From assembly GCF_016863535.1 (NCBI RefSeq), contig NZ_BOPB01000014.1, forward strand, positions 223,203 to 287,202: a stretch of DNA of 64,000 nucleotides, read 5' to 3'. A program made the position numbers and the translations under genes. Shown here piece by piece: positions 41,113-49,847 of this stretch (its first letter is position 1; every line of letters begins with the position of its first letter). The notes beneath the pieces were generated by a model. That model did not search any database. It was given only the letters and a program-made list of their open reading frames with translations, and was not told the origin of the DNA. The DNA comes from Micromonospora lutea (GTDB lineage Bacteria; Actinomycetota; Actinomycetes; Mycobacteriales; Micromonosporaceae).

Positions 41113-43266
41113 TCAGCTCTGCTCCTTGCGGATCCGGTCGGCCAGGTGGGCGGGCATCGGGTCATAGCGGACGAAGTGGCGGCGGAAGGTGCCGGCGCCG
41201 GCGGTCATCGCGCGCAGCTCCACGGCATAGCGCAGCAGTTCCGTGGCGGGCACCTCGGCGCGTACCAGGGTGCGCCCTTCGGAGTCCGGGTCGGGTTCGG
41301 TGCCGAGCACCCGGCCGCGTCGACCGGACAGGTCGCCCATCACCGCGCCCACGTTGCCGTCGGGCACCCGAACCGTCACCTCGTCGACCGGCTCCAGCAG
41401 CGTCGGCTGCCCCCGTTCGGCGGCGTCGCGTAGGGCCAGCGCTCCGGCGGTCTGGAACGCCGCGTCGGAGGAATCCACGCTGTGTGCCTTGCCGTCGACC
41501 AGGGTCACCCGCAGGTCCACCACCGGGTGGCCGGCGACCAGGCCGCGCTCCATCTGGGCGCGGACCCCCTTCTCGACGGAGGGGATGTAGTTGTGCGGGA
41601 CCGCGCCGCCGACCACCCGGTCGACGAACTCGAAGCCGCCGCCGCGCGGCAGCGGCTCCACCTCGATGTCGCAGACGGCGTACTGTCCGTGCCCGCCGGA
41701 CTGCTTGACATGCCGGCCGTGCCCCCGGGTCGGCACGGTCAGCGTCTCCCGCAGCGCCACCCGCACCGGCTCGGTGTCCAGCTCCACACCACCCGCGCGC
41801 AGCCGGTCGAGGACCACGTCGGCGTGCGCCTCGCCCATGCACCACAGCACCAGTTGGTGGGTTTCCGGGTTGCGCTCCAGCCGCATCGTCGGGTCACCGG
41901 CCACCAGCCGGGCCAGGTTGCGGGCCAGGGCGTCCTCGTCGGACCGGGACTTCGCCACGATCGCTACCGGCAGCAGCGGCTCCGGCATCTCCCACGGGGC
42001 GATCAGCAGCGGGTTCTCCTTGGCCGAGATGGTGTCACCGGTCTCCGCGCTGCCGGACTTGGTGATCGCGCAGATGTCGCCGGCCACCGCCACGCCGACC
42101 TCCCGGAGGGTGGCGCCCAGCGGGCTGTAGAGGTGGGCGATCCGCTCGTCGGCGTCGTGGTCGGGGTGGCCGCGTTCAGCCAGACCGTGCCCGGACACGT
42201 GCACGGTCTGCTCGGCGCGCAGCGTGCCGGAGAAGACGCGGACCACGCAGACCCGCCCGACATGCCGGTCGATGCTGGTCCGCACCACCTCGGCGACCAG
42301 CGGGCCATCCGGGGCACAGGTCAACGGGGGCCGTGGGGAGCCGTCCACCCCGGTCACCGCGGGCAGCGCGTGTTCCGGCGGGGCGGGGAACCCGGCGGTG
42401 AGCACCTCCAGCAGCGCGTCGACGCCGACCCCGGTCGCCGCGCAGACCGGTACCACCGGGTAGAAGTGGCCACGGGCGACCGCCTTCTCCAGGTCCTCCA
42501 CCAGGATGGCCGAGTCGATCTCCTCGCCCTCCAGGTAGCGGTCCATCAGGGTCTCGTCCTCGCTTTCGGCGATGATCCCCTCGATCAGCTCGTTGCGGGA
42601 CTCGACGATGGCCGGCAGGTGCTCCGGGTCGGGCTCGCGTACCTGCGATGGCAGGCCCCCCGTGTAGTCGAAGACCCGCCGCGTGATCAACCCCAGCAGC
42701 CCGACGGTGGATTCACCGTCGTCACCGAGCATCGGCAGGTAGAGCGGGAGCACGTTGTCACCGAAGACCCGCTGGCACAGCGCCACCGCCTCGTCGAAGT
42801 CGGCGCGGGGATGGTCCAGCCGCGCCACCGCGACCGCCCGGGGCATGTCCACCGCCGCGCACTCCTCCCACAGCGCCGCGGTGGCCGCGTCCATCCCGTC
42901 GACGGCGGAGACCACGAAGAGCGCGGCGTCGGCGGCCCGCAACCCGGCGCGCAACTCACCGACGAAGTCGGCGTAGCCGGGCGTGTCGAGCAGGTTGACC
43001 TTGATCCCGTTGTGCAGCAGCGGCGCACAGGCCAGGGCGACCGAACGCTGCTGGCGTACGGCGGCCGGATCGTGATCGGAGACGGTGGTGCCGTCGGTGA
43101 CCGAGCCGGCCCGGGCGATCGTGCCGGAGGCCGCGAGCAACGCCTCGACCAGGGTTGTCTTGCCCGCTCCGGAGTGCCCGACGAGCACCACGTTGCGGAT
43201 CCTCGCCGGGTCGGTCACCACCGGTACGCCGCCGGTGGCTCCCTTGTCCTGACTCTTCTGCGCCAT
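41113..43266 (-). CDS. Elongation factor G-like protein (EF-G2 paralogue)
   Basis: 717 residues from ATG 43266 with GGGAGG upstream. G1 GHSGAGKTTLVEALL, G3 DTPGYADFVGELRA; domains II-V follow, including HGRHVKQSGGHGQYAVCDIE and PHNYIPSVEKGVRAQMERGL. The G4 motif reads ARLDHP instead of NKxD, and the switch I region differs from true EF-G, so it is a paralogue, not the housekeeping factor. The M. smegmatis counterpart was reported to lack translocase activity; the role is unresolved. It is opposite in strand to the surrounding block. Confidence 0.9.
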   Translation of the reverse strand: MAQKSQDKGATGGVPVVTDPARIRNVVLVGHSGAGKTTLVEALLAASGTIARAGSVTDGTTVSDHDPAAVRQQRSVALACAPLLHNGIKVNLLDTPGYADFVGELRAGLRAADAALFVVSAVDGMDAATAALWEECAAVDMPRAVAVARLDHPRADFDEAVALCQRVFGDNVLPLYLPMLGDDGESTVGLLGLITRRVFDYTGGLPSQVREPDPEHLPAIVESRNELIEGIIAESEDETLMDRYLEGEEIDSAILVEDLEKAVARGHFYPVVPVCAATGVGVDALLEVLTAGFPAPPEHALPAVTGVDGSPRPPLTCAPDGPLVAEVVRTSIDRHVGRVCVVRVFSGTLRAEQTVHVSGHGLAERGHPDHDADERIAHLYSPLGATLREVGVAVAGDICAITKSGSAETGDTISAKENPLLIAPWEMPEPLLPVAIVAKSRSDEDALARNLARLVAGDPTMRLERNPETHQLVLWCMGEAHADVVLDRLRAGGVELDTEPVRVALRETLTVPTRGHGRHVKQSGGHGQYAVCDIEVEPLPRGGGFEFVDRVVGGAVPHNYIPSVEKGVRAQMERGLVAGHPVVDLRVTLVDGKAHSVDSSDAAFQTAGALALRDAAERGQPTLLEPVDEVTVRVPDGNVGAVMGDLSGRRGRVLGTEPDPDSEGRTLVRAEVPATELLRYAVELRAMTAGAGTFRRHFVRYDPMPAHLADRIRKEQS

Positions 43267-43564
43267 CGGGCGCACCTCCCTCAGCCGGTGGTGGTGGCGA
43301 CCGCCGCGCGCGACGGGGATGCGGCCCGGGCGGGGTGCTGCGGCGATATCCTCCGGTGCTGCGCGGGGAACCGGGCGGTCAACAGCCGGTGGGGTGAGCT
43401 GGGTCACCCTCTTGGTCCGATCTCACACCCGATCGCGACCGCACACAACCCTCCCCGGGCGCGGCGCTGAGCCGGTCTGCGTCGAGCACGCCGCGCCGGC
43501 TGAGCGTTGCTGGTCAGGCGGGCGGTGTCGCCGGCCGAGCGCCGACCGTTATCGTGGGACCGCC

Positions 43565-44197
43565 ATGGCGAAGATCTTCCAAGTGTCGGCCCGCGCGGGG
43601 ATGACCCGCGTCGTCGAGCCGATCGCCCGTAGCCTGCTGCGCGCAGGCGTGTCCCCCAACGCGGTCACCATCTCCGGCACCCTCGGGGTGCTCGTCGGCG
43701 CGCTCGGCTTCGGTGCCCGCGGTCACCTGGTCGCCGGTGCGCTGATCGTGACGGTCTTCGCGCTCACCGACCTGCTCGACGGGACGATGGCCCGGATGAG
43801 CGGCGGGTCGACCCGGTTCGGTGCCTTCCTCGACTCCAGCATGGACCGGGTCGCCGACAGCGCGGTCTTCGGCGCGGTCGCCTTCTACCTGGCCACCGAG
43901 GGCGATCGCGCGGGGCTGGCCGCCGCGCTGATCTGCCTGGCCGCGGGCGGGCTCGTCTCGTACGTCAAGGCCCGCGCCGAAGGGCTCGGGATGACCTGCA
44001 ACGTGGGCATCGCCGAGCGTACGGAACGACTGCTGATCGTCGGCGTCGGCGGCCTGCTCGCCGAACTGCTCCACCCGGTGGCGCTGCCGATCGCGCTCTG
44101 GCTGCTCGCGGCGGTGTCCCTGTTCACCGTGGGGCAGCGGATGCGGCACGTGTACCGGCAGGCGCAGCAGGCCGACGTGCCGGGCGGCACCGGGTGA
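43565..44197 (+). CDS. pgsA: Phosphatidylinositol phosphate synthase (CDP-alcohol phosphatidyltransferase)
   Basis: 210 residues from ATG 43565; the frame is open upstream but does not look coding. The CDP-alcohol phosphotransferase motif D-G-x2-A-R-x8-G-x3-D-x3-D is complete in LLDGTMARMSGG to FGAFLDSSMDR. About six membrane helices. By position before PatA- and PimA-like genes it is the actinobacterial synthase that joins CDP-diacylglycerol and inositol 1-phosphate, the first step to phosphatidylinositol and its mannosides. Confidence 0.93.
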   Translation: MAKIFQVSARAGMTRVVEPIARSLLRAGVSPNAVTISGTLGVLVGALGFGARGHLVAGALIVTVFALTDLLDGTMARMSGGSTRFGAFLDSSMDRVADSAVFGAVAFYLATEGDRAGLAAALICLAAGGLVSYVKARAEGLGMTCNVGIAERTERLLIVGVGGLLAELLHPVALPIALWLLAAVSLFTVGQRMRHVYRQAQQADVPGGTG

Positions 44198-44222
44198 GCG
44201 GCACAGCCGGGCGGGGTACCCG

Positions 44223-45101
44223 GTGAACCTCACCGAGTTCGGTTTCGTCGCCGGCTGGCGGCTGGTCCGGGTACTACCCCGGCCGGTCGCCGCCGCCGCG
44301 TTCGCCGCCGGGGCCGACCGCGCCCACCGTCGTCGTGGCCCCGGTGTCGAACGGCTACGCGCCAACCTCCGGCGGGTGGTCGGGCCCGAGCTGCCCGAGG
44401 CCGAACTCGACGACCTGGTCCGCCGGGGCCTGCGCTCCTACGCCCGCTACTGGATGGAGGCGTTCCGGCTGCCGTCGCTGAGCCGCGAGCAGATGCTCGC
44501 CGGGTTCCGGCTGGACCGCGCCGACGTACTCGCCGCGGACGTCGCCGCCGGGCGGGGTGCGGTGGTGGCGCTGCCGCACGCCGGTAACTGGGACGCGGCC
44601 GGGGCCTGGGTCGCCGCCAATGGCTGGCCGCTGTCCACCGTCATGGAACGGCTCAAGCCGGAGGGCGTCTACCGGCGGTTCACGGCGTTCCGGGAACGGC
44701 TCGGGATGGAGATTCTGCCCACCACCGGCGGCGTCCGGCCGCCGCTGGACGTGCTCACCGACCGGGTGGCCGCCGGGGCGGTGGTGCCGCTGCTGGCCGA
44801 CCGGGATCTCTCCGCCCGGGGCGTGGAGGTGGACTTCTTCGGCGGCCGGACCAGGATGCCGGCCGGTCCGGCGCTGCTGACGCTGCGTACCGGCGCGCCG
44901 CTGTACGTGGCGTCGATGTGGTACGAACCGGATGCGGCGTGCGCCTCGCTGGTGGGCCCGCTGCCGGTGCCGGGGCCCGAGGCGGGCGCACTCGACGTGC
45001 GGGTCCGGTCGCTGACCCAGCTGATCGCCGACGGTCTCGCGGCGGGCATCGCCCGGCATCCGGAAGACTGGCACATGCTGCAACGGATGTGGCTGGACTG
45101 A
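44223..45101 (+). CDS. PIM acyltransferase (PatA-like)
   Basis: 292 residues, GTG start 26 nt after the synthase. LpxL/HtrB-type acyltransferase fold: RGLRSYARYWMEAFRLPSLS, the HX4D catalytic motif in ALPHAGNWDAAGAWVA, ERLKPEGVYRRFTAFRERLG, LLADRDLSARGVEVDFFGG and a C-terminal ARHPEDWHMLQRMW. Gene order matches mycobacterial PatA, which acylates mannose of phosphatidylinositol mannosides at the inner leaflet. Confidence 0.92.
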   Translation: MNLTEFGFVAGWRLVRVLPRPVAAAAFAAGADRAHRRRGPGVERLRANLRRVVGPELPEAELDDLVRRGLRSYARYWMEAFRLPSLSREQMLAGFRLDRADVLAADVAAGRGAVVALPHAGNWDAAGAWVAANGWPLSTVMERLKPEGVYRRFTAFRERLGMEILPTTGGVRPPLDVLTDRVAAGAVVPLLADRDLSARGVEVDFFGGRTRMPAGPALLTLRTGAPLYVASMWYEPDAACASLVGPLPVPGPEAGALDVRVRSLTQLIADGLAAGIARHPEDWHMLQRMWLD

Positions 45102-45114
45102 GGGGACGGGCGCA

Positions 45115-46275
45115 ATGCGGATCGGCATCGTCTGCCCGTACTCCTTCGACGTACCCGGCGGGGTGCAGAACCATGTCATGGACCTGGCGGAGGCGCTGAT
45201 CGGGCTCGGGCACGAGGTGAGCGTCCTCGCCCCGGCGGACGAGGACTCGCCGCTGCCGCCGTACGTGGTGTCGGCCGGCCGGTCGGTGCCGCTGCCGTAC
45301 AACGGCTCGGTGGCCAGGATCGCGTTCGGGCCGGTCTCGACCGCCCGGGTACGCCGCTGGATCACCCGGGGCGACTTCGACGTGTTGCACGTGCACGAAC
45401 CGCTCGCGCTGAGCCTGTCCATGGTCGCCGTGCTCTCCGCCCGGGGCCCGGTGGTGGCCACCTTCCACACCGCGATGACCCGCTCCCGGGTGCTCGCCGC
45501 CGCACAGGGGGTGCTCCAGATCGTGCTGGAGCGGATCACCGCGCGGATCGCGGTGAGCGCCCTGGCCCGCAAGGTGCAGGTCGAGCACCTGGACGGCGGG
45601 GCGGTGGAAATTCCCAACGGGGTGGCGGTGGCCAAGTTCGCCGGGGTCGAGCCGCTGCCCGGCTGGCCGGGGGAGTGCGAGCCGGGCGCCGGGGGCACCC
45701 TCGGCTTCCTGGGCCGTTTCACCGAGCCCCGCAAGGGGTTCCCGATCCTGCGTGACGCCTTCGTCGAGCTCGCCCGGCAACGTCCCGGCCTGCGCCTGCT
45801 GGTCGCCGGTCCCGGCGACCCGGACGATCTGTTCGACCGGTTCCCGCCCGACCTGCGGGACCAGGTCACCTTCCTCGGCATGGTCTCCGAGGAGGACAAG
45901 GCGCGGATGCTGCGCAGCGTGCACCTCTACGTCGCGCCGAACACCGGCGGCGAGTCCTTCGGGATGATCCTCACCGAGGCGCTCGCCGCCGGCACCACCG
46001 TCGTGGCCAGCGACCTCGACGCCTTCCGCCGGGTGCTCGACGGCGGCCGGGCCGGCCGGCTCTTTCCGACCGGCGACGCGGTGGTCCTCCGTACGACCCT
46101 GTCGGAGTTGTTGGACGACGCCGCTCAGCGGGCGGAGCTGACCGCCTGCGGTGACCAGGTGGTGGCGAATTTCGACTGGCCCGTGGTTGCCCGCCGGGTT
46201 CTGGAGGTATACGCAGCGGCAATCGAGGCCACCGACGGGCGGGTGATCGACCAGGAGTGGGTGGGGTTGACCTGA
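45115..46275 (+). CDS. pimA: Phosphatidylinositol mannosyltransferase PimA
   Basis: 386 residues, 13 nt after the acyltransferase. GT4 features: MRIGIVCPYSFDVPGGVQNH (acceptor loop Gly-Gly), FDVLHVHEPLALSLSMVAVL, TFHTAMTRSRVL, donor site LGFLGRFTEPRKGFPILRDA and NTGGESFGMILTEALAAGTT with the E-x7-E Glu residues. PimA adds the first mannose from GDP-mannose to phosphatidylinositol. Confidence 0.94.
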   Translation: MRIGIVCPYSFDVPGGVQNHVMDLAEALIGLGHEVSVLAPADEDSPLPPYVVSAGRSVPLPYNGSVARIAFGPVSTARVRRWITRGDFDVLHVHEPLALSLSMVAVLSARGPVVATFHTAMTRSRVLAAAQGVLQIVLERITARIAVSALARKVQVEHLDGGAVEIPNGVAVAKFAGVEPLPGWPGECEPGAGGTLGFLGRFTEPRKGFPILRDAFVELARQRPGLRLLVAGPGDPDDLFDRFPPDLRDQVTFLGMVSEEDKARMLRSVHLYVAPNTGGESFGMILTEALAAGTTVVASDLDAFRRVLDGGRAGRLFPTGDAVVLRTTLSELLDDAAQRAELTACGDQVVANFDWPVVARRVLEVYAAAIEATDGRVIDQEWVGLT

Positions 46276-46300
46276 TCGGGCGGAACGGAGCAGCACTACG

Positions 46301-46807
46301 ATGCCGGGCATGTGGTGGGTGGTGGGCGCGACGGTGGTCGTCGCCCTGGTGGCGGTGTACCTGATCTGGACCGCCGGCCGGGTCGAGCGGCTCCAGGACC
46401 GCGCCCAACTCGCCGCCCGTGCCCTGGACGCCCATCTGCTGCGCCGGGCCGCCGCCGCGGCGGTGCTCGCCGAGCGCCGCGACGGCGTCGAGCTGTACGC
46501 GGCGGCGCGGATCGCCCTCGACGCCCAGCCCGACGAGCGGGAGGCGGCCGAGAACGACCTCACCCGGCAACTGCGGAGCATCCAGCTCGACCCCACCGAC
46601 GCCGACTGTGAGGCGGTCATCGCGGCCAGCCGGCGACTCGCCCTGGCCCGCCAGGTGCACACCGACCTGGTCCGCGACGCCCGGTCGGCGCGCGGCCGGC
46701 CCCTGGTGCGGCTGCTACGGATGGGACGCCGGCACACCTGGCCGCGCTACTTCGACATCGACGACCCGACCCTCGCCATCCCCGCCGCTGACGTGTCCAG
46801 CCGCTGA
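46301..46807 (+). CDS. Membrane-anchored hypothetical protein of the PIM block
   Basis: 168 residues. One N-terminal helix (WWVVGATVVVALVAVYLIWT) and a cytoplasmic helical, charged region: AGRVERLQDRAQLAARALDA, HLLRRAAAAAVLAERR, then DCEAVIAASRRLALARQVHT. The first part resembles LemA in layout (anchor plus helical bundle, RxxAQ) but lacks the LemA core motifs. Found between pimA and pdxS in other actinomycetes. The function is unknown. Confidence 0.8.
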   Translation: MPGMWWVVGATVVVALVAVYLIWTAGRVERLQDRAQLAARALDAHLLRRAAAAAVLAERRDGVELYAAARIALDAQPDEREAAENDLTRQLRSIQLDPTDADCEAVIAASRRLALARQVHTDLVRDARSARGRPLVRLLRMGRRHTWPRYFDIDDPTLAIPAADVSSR

Positions 46808-47006
46808 CCGCGTCCGCCGAGTCGCCCGCGCCCCCAGGGGCACCCCGGATCACCGCCGCCGACCCTTCGACGATCGGGCGACGGCTCCGGCACGTGACGG
46901 CGACCACACAGCAGGCCACCACGGGTCTGATTGGCTGTCGGAGCGGCGTTGGCTCGGGCGTAGCATCTGCGCTGCCACCTCCCGAGGACGCCTGAGGAGC
47001 GACGAC

Positions 47007-47924
47007 GTGTCCGAGACGACTTCCCCGAACGCCAGCGCCACCCCGGTCGTCGGCACCGCCCGTGTCAAGCGCGGCATGGCCGAGATGCTCAAGGGCGGCG
47101 TGATCATGGACGTGGTCACCGCCGAGCAGGCCAAGATCGCCGAGGACGCCGGCGCGGTCGCCGTCATGGCGCTGGAGCGGGTCCCCGCGGACATCCGCGC
47201 CCAGGGCGGGGTGTCCCGGATGAGCGACCCCGACATGATCGACGGCATCATCAACGCGGTCTCCATTCCGGTGATGGCCAAGGCCCGCATCGGCCACTTC
47301 GTGGAGGCGCAGATCCTCCAGTCCCTCGGGGTCGACTACGTCGACGAGTCCGAGGTGCTCACCCCGGCCGACTACGCCAACCACATCGACAAGTGGGCCT
47401 TCACGGTGCCCTTCGTCTGCGGTGCCACCAACCTGGGCGAGGCGCTGCGCCGGATCACCGAGGGCGCGGCCATGATCCGCTCCAAGGGCGAGGCCGGCAC
47501 CGGCGACGTCTCCAACGCCACCACCCACATGCGGAAGATCCGCCAGGAAATCCGCCGCCTGTCCTCGCTGCCGACCGACGAGCTGTTCGTCGCGGCGAAG
47601 GAGCTGCAGGCCCCGTACGAGCTGGTCAAGGAGGTCGCCGAGACCGGCAAGCTGCCGGTGGTGCTCTTCACCGCCGGTGGCATCGCCACCCCGGCCGACG
47701 CGGCGATGATGATGCAGCTCGGTGCCGAGGGCGTCTTCGTCGGCTCCGGCATCTTCAAGTCCGGCAACCCGGCCCAGCGGGCCGCCGCGATCGTGAAGGC
47801 GACCACCTTCCACGACGACCCGGACGTGCTGGCCAAGGTGTCCCGGGGCCTCGGCGAGGCGATGGTCGGCATCAACGTCGACGACATCCCCGTCCCGCAC
47901 CGCCTCGCCGACCGCGGCTGGTGA
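47007..47924 (+). CDS. pdxS: Pyridoxal 5'-phosphate synthase subunit PdxS
   Basis: 305 residues, GTG start behind GAGGAG. Very conserved: KRGMAEMLKGGVIMDVVTAE, AVAVMALERVPADIRAQGGV, MAKARIGHFVEAQILQSLGV, SKGEAGTGDVSNATTHMR and FTAGGIATPADAAMMMQLGA. Makes PLP from ribose 5-phosphate, glyceraldehyde 3-phosphate and ammonia supplied by PdxT. A repeat of family B lies between it and pdxT. Confidence 0.97.
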   Translation: MSETTSPNASATPVVGTARVKRGMAEMLKGGVIMDVVTAEQAKIAEDAGAVAVMALERVPADIRAQGGVSRMSDPDMIDGIINAVSIPVMAKARIGHFVEAQILQSLGVDYVDESEVLTPADYANHIDKWAFTVPFVCGATNLGEALRRITEGAAMIRSKGEAGTGDVSNATTHMRKIRQEIRRLSSLPTDELFVAAKELQAPYELVKEVAETGKLPVVLFTAGGIATPADAAMMMQLGAEGVFVGSGIFKSGNPAQRAAAIVKATTFHDDPDVLAKVSRGLGEAMVGINVDDIPVPHRLADRGW

Positions 47925-47928
47925 CGTG

Positions 47929-47984
47929 TAAGGAAGGGCACCCTGTTAACGCCTCGTGTATAGCAGGGGGCCCCTACTAACACC
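47929..47984. repeat. Palindromic repeat family B, copy 2
   Basis: A 56-nt element, TAAGGAAGGGCACC to ACTAACACC, starting 4 nt after the pdxS stop and ending 16 nt before pdxT. The hairpin of the second half is kept (AGCAGGGG/CCCCTACT) although both arms differ from copy 1, which suggests the structure matters. Confidence 0.75.
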
Positions 47985-48000
47985 TCGGAGGGAACGCACG

Positions 48001-48605
48001 TGACGGCACCCGTCATCGGTGTCCTCGCCCTGCAGGGCGACGTACGCGAACACGTCACCGCCCTGACCGCAGCGGGGGCACAGGCCCACACCGTACGCCG
48101 GCCGGCGGAACTGGACGCGATCGACGGCCTGGTGATCCCGGGCGGGGAGTCGACCACGATCAGCAAGCTGGTCGACATCTTCGAGCTGCGTGGCCCGATC
48201 GACAAACGGATCGCGGACGGGATGCCGGTCTACGGCTCGTGCGCCGGAATGATCATGCTGGCCACCGAGGTGCTCGACGGCCGTCCGGACCAGCGTGGCT
48301 TCGACGGCATCGCGATGACCGTCCGGCGCAACGCGTTCGGTCGGCAGGTCGACTCCTTCGAGGCGCCGGTGGAGATCGCCGGCATTCCCGGAGGCCCGCT
48401 GCACGCGGTCTTCATCCGCGCGCCCTGGGTCGAGTGGGTCGGCGAGGGCGTCGAGGTACTGGGCACGGTGGCCGACGGACCGGCGACCGGCCGGATCGTC
48501 GCCGTACGCCAGGGCAACCTGCTGGCCACCTCCTTCCACCCGGAACTCACCGGCGACCACCGCCTGCACACCTACTTCGTCAACCTGGTCCGCGCCCTCC
48601 GCTGA
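48001..48605 (+). CDS. pdxT: Pyridoxal 5'-phosphate synthase glutaminase PdxT
   Basis: 201 residues, GTG with GGAGGGA upstream. Class I glutaminase triad: Cys in MPVYGSCAGMIMLATEVLDG, His and Glu in TSFHPELTGDHRLHTYFV; the oxyanion loop is in IPGGESTTISKLVDIFELRG. It supplies ammonia to PdxS. About 75 nt separate the two genes, filled by the family B repeat. Confidence 0.96.
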
Positions 48606-48661
48606 TCACACCCCGCCACCCCACGCTCCTGCCACCCGCCATCCCTCCTGCGCCGCCCGCC

Positions 48662-48753
48662 GGGCCACGCCCGCGTCGCCCGCGGGGCCGCGCCCGCGTC
48701 GTCCGCGGGGCCGCGCCCGCGTCGTCCGCGGGGCCGCGCCCGCGTCGCCCGCC
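48662..48753 (+). repeat. 23-bp tandem repeat, four copies
   Basis: Four consecutive 23-nt units (48662, 48685, 48708, 48731) beginning GGGCC[A/G]CGCCCGCGTCG; the middle two are identical. In the gap after pdxT, upstream of the family C repeat. No gene is seen in it. Confidence 0.85.
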
Positions 48754-48761
48754 GGGCCACG

Positions 48762-48830
48762 TGAGGCAGCAACTTCGGGGATGTTGCTGCCTCAACTCAC
48801 TTCGAGGCAGCAACATCCCCGAAACTGCTC
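48762..48830. repeat. Palindromic repeat family C, copy 1
   Basis: Hairpin TGAGGCAGCAAC (48762-48773) / GTTGCTGCCTCA (48783-48794), then a second, inverted half-copy GAGGCAGCAACATCCCCGAA from 48804. Lies between the convergent pdxT and regulator genes; a related element is at 52836-52912. Confidence 0.75.
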
Positions 48831-48895
48831 GGATCTTCGCGGCGGGTGCGGCGGGTGCGGCGGGTGCGGCGGCGGTGGGGTGGGGGGTCTCGGCT

Positions 48896-49744
48896 TCAGC
48901 CGGCGACCGAGCGCAGACCGCCGGGGCGGCGACCCAGCAGGCGGTCCAGCGCGGCGGCGCTGTCCGCGTCGGCGGGCTGCTGCACCACCAGTCGCTGCTG
49001 GTCGTCGGCGAGGTCCAGCGTCTCGTACGACAGTCGCAGCGCCCCCACCTGCGGATGCCGCAGCCAGCGCACCCCGCTGGACTGCACCGCGACCGGCCGG
49101 CGCTGCCACCGCGACCGGAACGGAACCCCGACGGTACGGTCGAGCCGCTCGGCGAACGCGTCGGTGGCCGGGTCACCCCCGCGCAACCGGTGCAGGTCGG
49201 CGACCTGCTGGTCGGCGAGGTCGGACCAGTCGGGGAAATGCTCCGGCGCCCGTCCGTCGGCGAAGACGAACCACACCAGGTTGGGCTGCTCGTCGTCGAG
49301 CAGTCCCAGCGGGCGAGCCAACCGGTCGAACGACTCGTTCCAGGCCAGCACGTCACCGAGCCGGTTGAGCAGGTACGCCGGCCGGTCCCGCAGTGCCTCC
49401 AGCAGCGTCCTGACCTGCGGACGGACGGTACGCGACACGAACGGCCGCCCGCCCGCGCACAGCTCCCGGCGTTGGTCGACCGACGCGAGTTGCTGAAGGT
49501 GCCGCCGGTCGGCGTCGTCGAGCCGCAGCGCCTCGGCCAGCGCGGCGAGGATGCCGGGCGACGGGCGGGTGTCCCGGCCCTGTTCGAGCCGGGTCAGGTA
49601 CTCCACGCTGACCTGGGCCAACGTGGCCAACTCCGCACGCCGCAGCCCCGGCGTACGCCGTCGGCCGTTGGTGGGCAACCCCACCTGCTCAGGTCGTAGC
49701 GCCTCGCGGCGGCTGCGGAGGAACGCGCCCAACTCGCCGTCCAT
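48896..49744 (-). CDS. MmyB-like XRE transcriptional regulator
   Basis: 282 residues. N-terminal helix-turn-helix (GAFLRSRREALRPEQVGL, RAELATLAQVSVEYLTRLEQ, GRDTRPSPGILAALAEAL), then an MmyB-type ligand-binding PAS-like domain: LLNRLGDVLAWNESFDRLAR, LVWFVFADGRAPEHFPDWSD and C-terminal GALRLSYETLDLADDQQRLV. These regulators usually sit beside an oxidoreductase they control, as here with the divergent flavin reductase (103-nt gap). Confidence 0.9.
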   Translation of the reverse strand: MDGELGAFLRSRREALRPEQVGLPTNGRRRTPGLRRAELATLAQVSVEYLTRLEQGRDTRPSPGILAALAEALRLDDADRRHLQQLASVDQRRELCAGGRPFVSRTVRPQVRTLLEALRDRPAYLLNRLGDVLAWNESFDRLARPLGLLDDEQPNLVWFVFADGRAPEHFPDWSDLADQQVADLHRLRGGDPATDAFAERLDRTVGVPFRSRWQRRPVAVQSSGVRWLRHPQVGALRLSYETLDLADDQQRLVVQQPADADSAAALDRLLGRRPGGLRSVAG

Positions 49745-49847
49745 CACGCGTCCAGTCTGCCCCGATCGCCGTCCCGGAGCATGTCCCCACCGGGGCTACC
49801 CTCACGCCGGTCTCCCCGAGTGTTGCCGGCGGTTGTGGGATCGGGTC

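Noticed and set aside
41482..43470. 662-codon plus-strand frame opposite the EF-G2 gene
   Set aside because: Antisense shadow; His/Arg/Gly-rich, no motif, while the minus strand encodes a clear EF-G family protein.
48662..48830. CRISPR-like array from the tandem 23-mers and hairpins
   Set aside because: Units are directly adjacent without spacers and there are no cas genes.
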